Assembly (NCBI GenBank): GCA_964408165.1
Contig: CAYOYH010000004.1
Coordinates: 1-28,435, forward strand
Direction: 5' to 3'
From: CAYOYH01 sp964408165
GTDB lineage: Bacteria > Patescibacteriota > Saccharimonadia > Saccharimonadales > CAYOYH01
DNA length: 28,435 bases
Below are positions 23,416 to 28,435 of the stretch, in pieces (within the stretch, counting starts at the first letter, position 1; the number at the start of each line of letters is the position of its first letter). Position numbers and translations under genes: made by a program. The notes beneath the pieces were generated by a model. The model worked only from the letters and a program-made list of their open reading frames with translations, did not search any database and was not told the DNA's origin.

Positions 23416-23742
23416 TTAATTGTACAGGGCAATGCCAATTACTATCGCCAACTGAAATAAAAACAAGAAAAAGCCCTGTACGATAATCGGCTTTTCTCTA
23501 TGAAGCAAGCCATAAATTAGCCAAAACAAGGTGAAGATAGTGAACAATACCCAAGAAGCCAGCGAGACCCCCAAAGCATTTTTATCACCCCATATCTTAA
23601 TTAGTTGCGGTAAGTGCGACAGCGGAACCAGTATCGCTACCACCATGATTGCTTTGTCGAAACCTCTTTTTAGTTTCTCCTCTGCTGTGGCTATCTGTTT
23701 TTTATTCCACCGTTTTGAATAATGTTTGTGAGCGATAATCAT
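23416..23742 (-). CDS. SemiSWEET / PQ-loop family membrane protein
   Basis: A 108-aa protein with three hydrophobic helices after a basic N-terminus. The first helix carries LPQLIKIW, the PQ motif that forms the hinge in SemiSWEET sugar transporters. It is followed by ALGVSLASWVLFTIFTLFWLIYGL and a third helix after HREKPIIVQG. SemiSWEETs work as dimers and let small sugars cross the membrane down their gradient. For a cell with few biosynthetic pathways, sugar uptake or efflux is a sensible role, though the substrate is unknown. The ATG has a GGGAGGA site close by, and a promoter lies just upstream. The N-terminal extension of about 30 residues is longer than usual. Confidence 0.85.
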   Translation of the reverse strand: MIIAHKHYSKRWNKKQIATAEEKLKRGFDKAIMVVAILVPLSHLPQLIKIWGDKNALGVSLASWVLFTIFTLFWLIYGLLHREKPIIVQGFFLFLFQLAIVIGIALYN

Positions 23743-23767
23743 TCTTCCTCCCGTTAAATTTGCTTTG

Positions 23768-23795
23768 CTTATACTTTACCGATAATTCTTCACAA
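23768..23795 (-). promoter_or_regulatory. Promoter of the SemiSWEET gene
   Basis: Minus-strand TTGTGA (-35, 23790-23795), 16-base spacer, TATAAG (-10, 23768-23773), about 25 bases before the ATG. The rest of 23743-23894 holds an ACAGG/CCTGT hairpin that may be a weak fic terminator. Confidence 0.5.
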
Positions 23796-23894
23796 ATTAC
23801 AGTTGTTGGGGGGTAAGCCTACCTATTGGGTTGAATAAGACAGGCTCAAGTCCTGTAGCTTTAACAATTACGGGTATTGCTGAATTGAAACGAA

Positions 23895-24863
23895 TTACTG
23901 GCTAAGCTCGCTACGCAAAATCTTAGAAAGGGCGGCCAAGCTATTGAATTCGTAGAGTGCTAGATAGGCTAATGCGAGTTGCTTGGCTTCAACCCCGCGC
24001 AAACTAAATCCCCGACCAATCGAATGGATTAGTATGGCGTTGGCAAGCAGCCGGCCGGTTCGCTTGTTTCCATCCTCGAAAGGTTGCAAATACGGCACCA
24101 GCGACAGCGCTAGCAGTGCTTTTAAAAATGGGTCTTTTTGAGCGCTCACTAGGCCGAGAATCGAGTCGGCATTTTCACGGATTTTATGCGGACTAGAAAT
24201 TGGCTGGTAGTTGCTGGCGCTGATTTTTACTGTGCGTCGACGTACGCCTGTGTCAATACCTAAATTAAAACCAATGAGTCTGTGTAATTCTTCGACCGCC
24301 CCAAAAGCAATCGCGTCGGTAAATAATTCAGGGTTATCGACAATGAAAGTTATCGCATTTTTATGATTGAGTATCATCTGCGTTTCGAAGTTTGTCTTTT
24401 GCTTAGCTTTTATGCCGTCTTGAAGTAGCAGCTGAGTGTCCAGCAAGGTATAAGTGTTGCCTTCCAGCGCAGAGGACTTCCAGGATAGCTCAATCGTTAG
24501 GTGCTCGAGCTCTTTTTTGCTTATTTTTCGACCCAGCTCGTCTGCGGATGTTTTTTTAAATGTCGCAAGGTCTTGATTCTCTAGCCACTCTAGAAATGCA
24601 AAGTTGAATGTACTCTCTGGCCGTTCGATATTCTCGAGCAATTTAACATCGATTGCTTGGCTAACAATACTTTTATATTGCAAGGTGTATTTCGGATCTG
24701 TTACGCCGTAGCGCTCAATAATTCCCATCTCGGTTAGGCGCACTAAAATACGTTGAATAGACCTGATTGTTACGGACGGCATTTTATTACTAACATCTGC
24801 CGCGCTGTCAGCTCCATTTAGCAAGTGAATGAGCACGAAAGATGTTGTTTTGTTGAGTTTCAT
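23895..24863 (-). CDS. Fic-domain protein with winged helix and His-to-Gln active site
   Basis: Fic proteins usually transfer AMP or another nucleotide moiety to target proteins. Residues 1-55 form a winged-helix domain (SIQRILVRLTEMGIIERYG). An inhibitory-helix motif [ST]xxxE[GN] is present as SSALEG near 130-135, followed by the Fic core. The active-site loop reads QPFEDGNKRTGR (260-271): everything matches HPFxDGNxRxxR except the catalytic His, which is Gln (codon CAA, no sign of a sequencing slip). The protein may be a pseudoenzyme, use other chemistry, or act mainly as a transcription factor. There is no Shine-Dalgarno, and a TAAAAT box ends 6 bases before the ATG, so the message looks leaderless. 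A 12-bp inverted repeat covers this box and the start codon, suggesting autoregulation through the winged helix. Confidence 0.85.
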   Translation of the reverse strand: MKLNKTTSFVLIHLLNGADSAADVSNKMPSVTIRSIQRILVRLTEMGIIERYGVTDPKYTLQYKSIVSQAIDVKLLENIERPESTFNFAFLEWLENQDLATFKKTSADELGRKISKKELEHLTIELSWKSSALEGNTYTLLDTQLLLQDGIKAKQKTNFETQMILNHKNAITFIVDNPELFTDAIAFGAVEELHRLIGFNLGIDTGVRRRTVKISASNYQPISSPHKIRENADSILGLVSAQKDPFLKALLALSLVPYLQPFEDGNKRTGRLLANAILIHSIGRGFSLRGVEAKQLALAYLALYEFNSLAALSKILRSELSQ

Positions 24864-24914
24864 ACGACAATTTTAGCATATTTTTCATTTTTTTGATAGT
24901 TTTTGTCGTATGAA
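24859..24914. promoter_or_regulatory. 12-bp inverted repeat over the fic promoter and start
   Basis: TTCATACGACAA at 24859-24870 and its exact reverse complement TTGTCGTATGAA at 24903-24914, centres 44 bases apart (about four helical turns). The inner arm covers the fic -10 (24870-24875) and ATG. This is a good candidate for paired operator sites bound by the Fic winged helix. Confidence 0.6.
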
Positions 24915-24916
24915 TT

Positions 24917-24938
24917 CGGTATTAGAGCGCTAATACCG
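24917..24938. promoter_or_regulatory. Perfect 9-bp palindrome upstream of fic
   Basis: Arms CGGTATTAG and CTAATACCG around AGCG, directly beside the 12-bp inverted repeat but different in sequence. No T-run follows on either strand, so it reads as a protein-binding site more than a terminator. Confidence 0.55.
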
Positions 24939-25110
24939 GAAGATTTTACACGCTCTTGCAACTCGGTCTTCAGGGGTATCAAAAGTCCAGCTTGGCAGAG
25001 TGCGACTGCCTGGAACGCTCTTATGAAGGCAAATAAGACATTTGAAACAGTATGAAAGATGTTCCGATACCTGTTGTGCGAACTGGATTGTTGTATTGCC
25101 GAACTAAAAT

Positions 25111-25485
25111 TTACTGCATCTCTTTTAGGCATCTTTTTACTCTGTGCCGATCCTCACGTGATTTCGCGTTTTTTGCAAAAAGCTCTACTAGCAAAATTGC
25201 GTCGCCTCTCTGAATAAAAACGACCCTGAGCATATCTTTATTTAGGTCGGCACAGTCGAGCCTGATTTTTACTACTTCGCAAGATTCGCTAATCACAGAT
25301 AATACCGCACCTTTTTTTGTGGAGAAAAACGATTCTCGTATGTGCTCGGCCGGTAATCCATTAGACCCTAAATATAGCGTTGTTATCGCTCTTTGTAACA
25401 CCTCTAAATCAGCCGGTAAGCTACGCCATTTTTTAGATAGCTGTTTTAACTCTCCCCTAAACTCACTCGTTTGATCAAAGTTCAT
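25111..25485 (-). CDS. RelE/HigB-like toxin of a toxin-antitoxin pair
   Basis: A 124-aa basic protein with the RelE/ParE-superfamily layout: an N-terminal helical hairpin (FRGELKQLSKKWRSLPADLEVLQRAI), then strands with VVKIRLDCADLNKDMLRVVFIQRGDAILLVELFAKNAKSREDRHRVKRCL. This matches the family pattern K.R......R..Y......I.LL..F.K. Members usually cut mRNA on the ribosome. The start lies 11 bases inside the end of the antitoxin gene, the usual tight coupling for such pairs. Similarity is by pattern only, and the catalytic residues cannot be fixed without an alignment. The order antitoxin first, toxin second fits the HTH partner being the autorepressor. Confidence 0.72.
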   Translation of the reverse strand: MNFDQTSEFRGELKQLSKKWRSLPADLEVLQRAITTLYLGSNGLPAEHIRESFFSTKKGAVLSVISESCEVVKIRLDCADLNKDMLRVVFIQRGDAILLVELFAKNAKSREDRHRVKRCLKEMQ

Positions 25486-26257
25486 CCTCGGTCTCTTTCA
25501 CGGAAGTCTCGGAAGTTCTATACATTGCTAGCTGGTAATCAATTATTGCCCCGTCTTTAGTAGCCAGCCACGGCATATCACGGTGCGACAAAGTCGATAG
25601 TTCTGAGGCATTTTTATCACTTAGCCGCGCCAGTACTTCGTCGATATGTCTTAGCTCTTCGCCGCTTACTTGGTTAAGACTAGGCTTGATAACTGGTAAA
25701 TATTTCTTCTGTTTATGAGAGAAGTGCTTTGTCTCTACTGTTTCTAACTCGCCCTTTTCTTTCATAGCCTGCACCACTGAACCAAATGATTGCGTGGGAG
25801 TTGGGCCGTAGTGATTCTTTATATACTGCATACCAGTTACAGACTTACCTGTTTTCTCGTAATAATCGAAGTCAATGAAATACAGTAGTTTGTAGAGTAC
25901 GGTTTCTCCAATATTAGGCTTAGCACCTACTTTGTCCAATACGTACAGCAGGACCTCACGCAATGTCTCGACTTTTTCATTGATTACTTCTCTTGGTTCG
26001 ATATCATTTTTTGGTTTTTCTTTGAACTTGATCTTAACTACTTTTGGAGAGGGTTTGGTATCTACTGATCCATCTATTAATTCTTCAACAGGTATCTCAA
26101 AAAGGGTCGCTATTGCTTGAATTTGCTCAAGGGTGGGCGATTTCTTATCAGACTCAAGATTGGCATAGGTTGCTCGTGCCATTCCTAACTTTTGGGCAAC
26201 AAGTTGCTGTGGCATACCTGAATTATCCCGGAGTCGGGTTAATTGTGTCGCAAACAT
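25475..26257 (-). CDS. XRE-Panacea (DUF4065) antitoxin
   Basis: A 260-aa protein in two parts. Residues about 3-60 are an XRE-type helix-turn-helix (LRDNSGMPQQLVAQKLGMARATYANLESDKKSPT). Residues about 95-240 form a Panacea/GepA (DUF4065) domain, seen in ETVLYKLLYFIDFDYYEKTGKSVTGMQYIKNHYGPTPT and the closing HRDMPWLATKDGAIIDYQLA. Panacea is an antitoxin domain known to neutralise many unrelated toxins, with an HTH added in some members. Its partner here is the RelE-like gene it overlaps by 11 bases. The ATG has AAGGAG spaced 8 bases and a strong promoter containing a palindrome, so it likely represses its own operon. Confidence 0.88.
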   Translation of the reverse strand: MFATQLTRLRDNSGMPQQLVAQKLGMARATYANLESDKKSPTLEQIQAIATLFEIPVEELIDGSVDTKPSPKVVKIKFKEKPKNDIEPREVINEKVETLREVLLYVLDKVGAKPNIGETVLYKLLYFIDFDYYEKTGKSVTGMQYIKNHYGPTPTQSFGSVVQAMKEKGELETVETKHFSHKQKKYLPVIKPSLNQVSGEELRHIDEVLARLSDKNASELSTLSHRDMPWLATKDGAIIDYQLAMYRTSETSVKETEDEL

Positions 26258-26290
26258 GGGTAGTGCTCCTTTTTAGTATTGGTTAGCCCA

Positions 26291-26319
26291 ATTGTAGCTT
26301 ATGCTACTATTTTAGTCAA
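26291..26319 (-). promoter_or_regulatory. Toxin-antitoxin promoter with embedded operator
   Basis: Minus-strand TTGACT (-35, 26314-26319), 17-base spacer, TACAAT (-10, 26291-26296). A palindrome GTAGC-TTAT-GCTAC (26294-26307) covers the -10 edge and spacer, a fitting operator for the XRE domain of the antitoxin. Confidence 0.72.
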
Positions 26320-26476
26320 TATCTTTGTTCAAATTATTGTCAAAATCTATCAGCTTTAGTGCGTCATCGCGAATCTCGCCCGATTCATCACGGTATTCTA
26401 CGCTGGCGCCATCTGTAAAATGTTCACGAAACACCTTGCTCTTCAGTAGCAGAGTTGGCTCTGCGCTCCTTAACAC
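26312..26476 (-). pseudogene. Remnant resembling the N-terminal part of HsdR
   Basis: A 54-codon frame (possible GTG start at 26474-26476) whose end FREHFTDGASVEYRDESGEIRDDALKLIDFD resembles a conserved N-terminal stretch of type I restriction subunit HsdR, where an L..G..VEY.DE.G.I..D...LIDFDNP.NND pattern precedes the nuclease core. It stops at TAA right after LIDFDNN, so the nuclease and helicase domains are gone. The family match is from memory and needs a search. The toxin-antitoxin -35 box overlaps its last codons, as if the TA locus had inserted into or replaced the rest. Confidence 0.5.
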
Positions 26477-26567
26477 TCGTCTTTTAGGGTGCTTGGATTA
26501 ATGCGCGCAGGCAGTTTCTTCTAGTCTTCGTCTAGAACACACATTTCGCTCTTTCACCTTTAGTGGT

Positions 26568-27293
26568 TTACTGTTCGCCCATATACGGCTTTGGGTACAC
26601 ATATCCGAGTTCGGCAATTTCCCAAGCTGTATCGCCTTTCTTTTGCCGTAATGTGATCATATTAATGATGTCGCCGATTTCTACAAGCTTCAAGCTCGAA
26701 GTACCGATATTGATCGGACCGATGTTTTCTTTAGGCCCACCAATGAAATCGCCATAGACCCGACCCCTTTCAATCTTGCGTATCGATACATAGCCGCAAT
26801 CTCTAAGTGTTGCGTCTTTTACGGTGGCTCTTGGGTTGCTAATAGCTGCCGCTTGTTGCTGCTTGGGCAGTTTCATAATTTCGTCTATTTTGCCTTCGCC
26901 TTCGTCCCACAGACTTTGCTCTAGCTTTTCGAGCCTGGGGTATTGTTTGCGATAATGATCGGCAACTCGGGCAATCTCAGTTGCTTTCGACTTGTCGTAT
27001 AAACCCACCTCTGACAAATAGCGAAAGAATGCTTTGATAGCTTTTGCTGTATCCGTCTTGAACTTTGCGCCCGCTATAAACTTTCGTATAACTAGATAGC
27101 TTAATACATGGTCGACATCCCCTGCCTCGATATCCCGGACGGTCATGCCACGACTATCGTCTTCGTAGTACTGATCAAAAAACAACATAAGTACATCTAG
27201 GCCATCTGCGTAGCCTGCGATAGTTTTGTCGGATTTATCGCTTATCGTGCCTAAAAAAGCTTTTGTTTGACGCTTTAGATCACTTCTAATCAT
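26568..27293 (-). CDS. Protein resembling a tyrosine-recombinase core-binding domain without catalytic domain
   Basis: Residues about 5-105 look like the SAM-like, DNA-binding N-terminal domain of XerC/phage integrases: DKTIAGYADGLDVLMLFFDQYY, then DIEAGDVDHVLSYLVIRKF, then TAKAIKAFFRYLSEVGLYD, matching the T..Y...L..F....T..D...Y...........R.FF.YL..G pattern. The remaining 135 residues are a Lys/Glu-rich helix and a beta-rich C-terminal part (RDCGYVSIRKIERGRVYGDFIG). The catalytic R..HxxR..Y residues are absent. It ends about 20 bases from the left inverted repeat, and its start is about 18 bases from the 166-bp palindrome, so it fills the element. It may bind the repeats and need a helper enzyme. 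The ribosome binding site is weak. Confidence 0.6.
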   Translation of the reverse strand: MIRSDLKRQTKAFLGTISDKSDKTIAGYADGLDVLMLFFDQYYEDDSRGMTVRDIEAGDVDHVLSYLVIRKFIAGAKFKTDTAKAIKAFFRYLSEVGLYDKSKATEIARVADHYRKQYPRLEKLEQSLWDEGEGKIDEIMKLPKQQQAAAISNPRATVKDATLRDCGYVSIRKIERGRVYGDFIGGPKENIGPINIGTSSLKLVEIGDIINMITLRQKKGDTAWEIAELGYVYPKPYMGEQ

Positions 27294-27310
27294 GCGCTAA
27301 TTTTACTCCA

Positions 27311-27476
27311 ACACACATTTCGTACTTTGCTTTCAGGGCCAGAAGTTTCTAGTAGTAGCTGTAGTTACAGTTTTCTCTGTTGAAAGTACAGCTGTAGCTG
27401 TGGTGACAACAGAAAAACTGTAAGATGGCTGCTACTAGGACTTCTGGGGTCGAAATTGAAAGTGCGAAATGTGTGT
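27311..27476. repeat. 166-bp imperfect palindrome
   Basis: The left arm (about 27311-27383) and right arm (about 27405-27476) are reverse complements at roughly 80% identity with a few small gaps; the best blocks are ACACACATTTCG, CCAGAAGT, CTAGTAG and TTACAG. The central loop holds a further ACAGCTGT palindrome. The arms differ enough that each must have drifted separately while pairing was kept. Confidence 0.85.
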
Positions 27477-27540
27477 CGAATCATCCTTACTTACTTTATT
27501 TATTATTACACTGGGGTGTTTTATATCCAAGTTTACAACA

Positions 27541-27583
27541 CATCTGGAGTGAGACTTTGCGCCGTAAAGTCTCACCCCAAATG
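27541..27583 (-). other. 18-bp hairpin downstream of the NYN gene
   Basis: In minus-strand RNA, 18 consecutive pairs form around a 7-base loop: 16 Watson-Crick and 2 G-U. The plus-strand RNA would have A-C mismatches at those two places, so selection seems to act on the minus-strand transcript, the same direction as the NYN gene. No T-run follows, so it is not a simple terminator. Confidence 0.65.
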
Positions 27584-27615
27584 CGACTGTTCCGTAGCTA
27601 CAGTATAAAAAGGAC

Positions 27616-27650
27616 TCATATTTCACTTCTTACGCGCAGTTGAAATATGA
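27616..27650. other. 10-bp inverted repeat after the NYN gene
   Basis: TCATATTTCA (27616-27625) and TGAAATATGA (27641-27650) are exact reverse complements with a 15-base loop, 34 bases past the NYN stop. No strong T-run follows. With the two hairpins further on, the gap 27294-27683 is almost wholly hairpin-forming DNA with no gene. Confidence 0.65.
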
Positions 27651-27683
27651 AAACGCAGAAATCTGAAACTGTACGCCTATCTT

Positions 27684-28274
27684 TTATTTAAATTTCTGCA
27701 CGAGCGGCAATGTAATCGTACGACTAGTGTCCGATGCTCTTAATAGTGCATGGATCTGCCGAAACTCGTAGCCAATATGCATTATTTTCGCCCCTAATTT
27801 TGACGCGGCTCTAAAGGCTGGTAGTAAATCCGTATCAGCGCTGATTACTACTAATTCTGTGTCTTTTCTGGACTCTGTTACCATGCGAACTGCCAACCCA
27901 ACATCGACACCTTTCTCGGTAAGTCTCCAAGTCTGAGTTGAGCATTTTACACATGGCTCAGTTTCTCTAGCTCTCAAGTATCCGACCTTAATGAAATTAA
28001 TTCTTTGAGTCTGTATATGGTTCATGAACTTAGACTGTAGTCTTATTGCATCGTTTGATTTTCTCTTTAGATTATCCGTCATGTCGTATAGCCTCAAGCG
28101 TGCACCGAACCATAGAATATCTGTTGGTAAATCATCAGCCAACAATTCTTCTATCATTCCTCGAAAATCGAAGTTTTCAATAGTAAGTCGTTTAGCTTTT
28201 TTGTTTGGCTTTCCTAGCAGATGACGCAAACCATAAGTCAAGTTCTCACCATCAATAAGCACTATTCTTCTCAT
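27684..28274 (-). CDS. NYN-domain (PIN-like) nuclease, LabA/DUF88 type
   Basis: A 196-aa protein with the NYN fold of PIN-like RNases: IDGENL at the start (Asp8), EKGVDVGLAVRMV (Asp124) and ISADTDLLPAFRAASKLGAKIMHIGY (Asp147, Asp149). Together these give the acidic metal-binding pocket. A CVKC pair (108-111) in an insertion before the second motif may bind zinc. Members are seen in RNA processing and in defence or toxin contexts. Here it neighbours a mobile-looking element and a toxin-antitoxin locus. No good Shine-Dalgarno precedes the ATG. Its promoter at 28339-28366 is followed at once by a terminator-like hairpin, which implies controlled read-through. Confidence 0.88.
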   Translation of the reverse strand: MRRIVLIDGENLTYGLRHLLGKPNKKAKRLTIENFDFRGMIEELLADDLPTDILWFGARLRLYDMTDNLKRKSNDAIRLQSKFMNHIQTQRINFIKVGYLRARETEPCVKCSTQTWRLTEKGVDVGLAVRMVTESRKDTELVVISADTDLLPAFRAASKLGAKIMHIGYEFRQIHALLRASDTSRTITLPLVQKFK

Positions 28275-28290
28275 ACGTTCATTCTACCAA

Positions 28291-28327
28291 TAAAAAGACC
28301 TCACGAGAACAAATGTCCAGGTGAGGT
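28291..28327 (-). terminator. Terminator-like hairpin between the NYN promoter and gene
   Basis: Minus strand: ACCTCAC and GTGAGGT arms (7 bp) with an inner GGAC/GTTC stem, followed by CTTTTTATT. It would form within the first 40 bases of the NYN transcript, so it is an attenuator candidate, or the end of a gene lying outside the window. Confidence 0.68.
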
Positions 28328-28338
28328 GCTGTGACTAC

Positions 28339-28366
28339 AGTGTAGCACACTTGACAAACTTGTCAA
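28339..28366 (-). promoter_or_regulatory. NYN gene promoter with palindromic -35
   Basis: Minus-strand TTGACA (-35, 28361-28366), 16-base spacer, TACACT (-10, 28339-28344). The -35 is one arm of a TTGACA-AGTT-TGTCAA palindrome, a possible operator. Confidence 0.65.
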
Positions 28367-28392
28367 TGTCTTGTGTCGCCGTGTTGCTCCAA

Positions 28393-28431
28393 AATAGTAA
28401 TGTCCTAATTGAACACAATAGAAATGTCCTA
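28393..28431. repeat. Two 15-bp direct repeats at the right edge
   Basis: AATAGTAATGTCCTA (28393-28407) and AATAGAAATGTCCTA (28417-28431) differ at one base, with a 24-base period. Such GACATT repeats are often seen at the ends of integrase-core (IS481/IS3-like) insertion sequences, so an element may begin just outside the window. That link is inference. Confidence 0.45.
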
Positions 28432-28435
28432 TTCT

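Larger units (their letters stand above)
26537..27476. mobile_element. Candidate 940-bp element with terminal inverted repeats
   Basis: The left end ACACACATTTCGC at 26537-26549 is repeated inverted at 27464-27476; continuing inward, about 21 of 24 bases match. A third copy in left-end orientation starts at 27311 and forms one end of a 166-bp palindrome at the right side. The only gene inside resembles the N-terminal domain of a tyrosine recombinase. A small TTCTAG/CTAGAA hairpin (26519-26537) abuts the left end. I see no clear target duplication. Confidence 0.5.

Noticed and set aside
24860..25132. 90-codon minus-strand frame between the toxin and fic, overlapping both by short ATG/TGA junctions
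   Set aside because: Composition looks random, it has no ribosome binding site, and it contains both palindromes of the fic promoter, so it is more likely regulatory DNA that happens to be open.
1..28435. CRISPR array
   Set aside because: No series of regularly spaced identical repeats with unique spacers; the only tandem repeats are the coding ones in dnaK and tilS and the short edge repeats.
1..28435. Alternative genetic code (UGA as Gly)
   Set aside because: TGA ends several well-supported genes, for example at the ATGA and TGATG overlaps of the redox operon, and conserved Gly positions use normal codons.

Overview
The window reads as a piece of a small, streamlined bacterial genome of the Candidate Phyla Radiation (Patescibacteria), most likely Saccharibacteria (TM7)-like. 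The reasons are a compact, mostly one-direction gene order; shortened housekeeping proteins (GrpE about 151 aa, HrcA about 232 aa); small unrecognised genes threaded through the chaperone operon; frequent GTG/TTG starts; and several genes with a -10 box only 6-9 bases before the start codon. TAA, TAG and TGA all act as stops, so the UGA-glycine code of Gracilibacteria/SR1 is not in use. The lineage is inferred from gene content only; no rRNA is present.

Region 1 (1-6702, minus strand): a heat-shock operon hrcA-grpE-(small genes)-dnaK-(162-aa gene)-dnaJ, read from a well-formed promoter overlapped by a CIRCE element at 6676-6702. A D-Ala-D-Ala-ligase-like ATP-grasp gene follows dnaJ and is bracketed by a decayed second copy of the dnaJ 3' end.

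Region 2 (6703-14763, minus strand): a guanylate-kinase-like gene with a degenerate P-loop, lepA, murJ, ftsH, tilS and a tRNA with a CAT anticodon. tilS carries an in-frame heptanucleotide tandem-repeat insertion with G-quadruplex potential. The gmk-like and tilS genes look leaderless.

Region 3 (14764-19260): a 143-aa unknown gene, a hairpin-rich intergenic stretch, a 37-aa peptide ending CPFC, about 700 bp that may hold a structured RNA, and a 909-aa P-type ATPase in which most hallmark motifs carry substitutions.

Region 4 (19185-22672, plus strand): a four-gene operon starting from a promoter that overlaps the divergent ATPase promoter. It encodes a two-TM protein with a Cys-containing ectodomain, a CcdA/DsbD-like electron-transfer membrane protein, a stand-alone ATP-cone, and a CxxxxC FAD disulfide reductase. 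The set suggests a route that carries reducing power across the membrane.

Region 5 (22811-28435, mostly minus strand) is accessory: a membrane-anchored unknown, a SemiSWEET/PQ-loop protein, a Fic protein with the catalytic His replaced by Gln, a toxin-antitoxin pair of RelE-like toxin and XRE-Panacea antitoxin, a small type I restriction (HsdR) remnant, a TIR-bounded segment of about 940 bp carrying a gene that resembles only the N-terminal domain of a tyrosine recombinase plus a 166-bp palindrome, and a NYN-domain RNase-like gene whose promoter fires straight into a terminator-like hairpin. Short direct repeats at the right edge may be the end of an insertion sequence lying outside the window.
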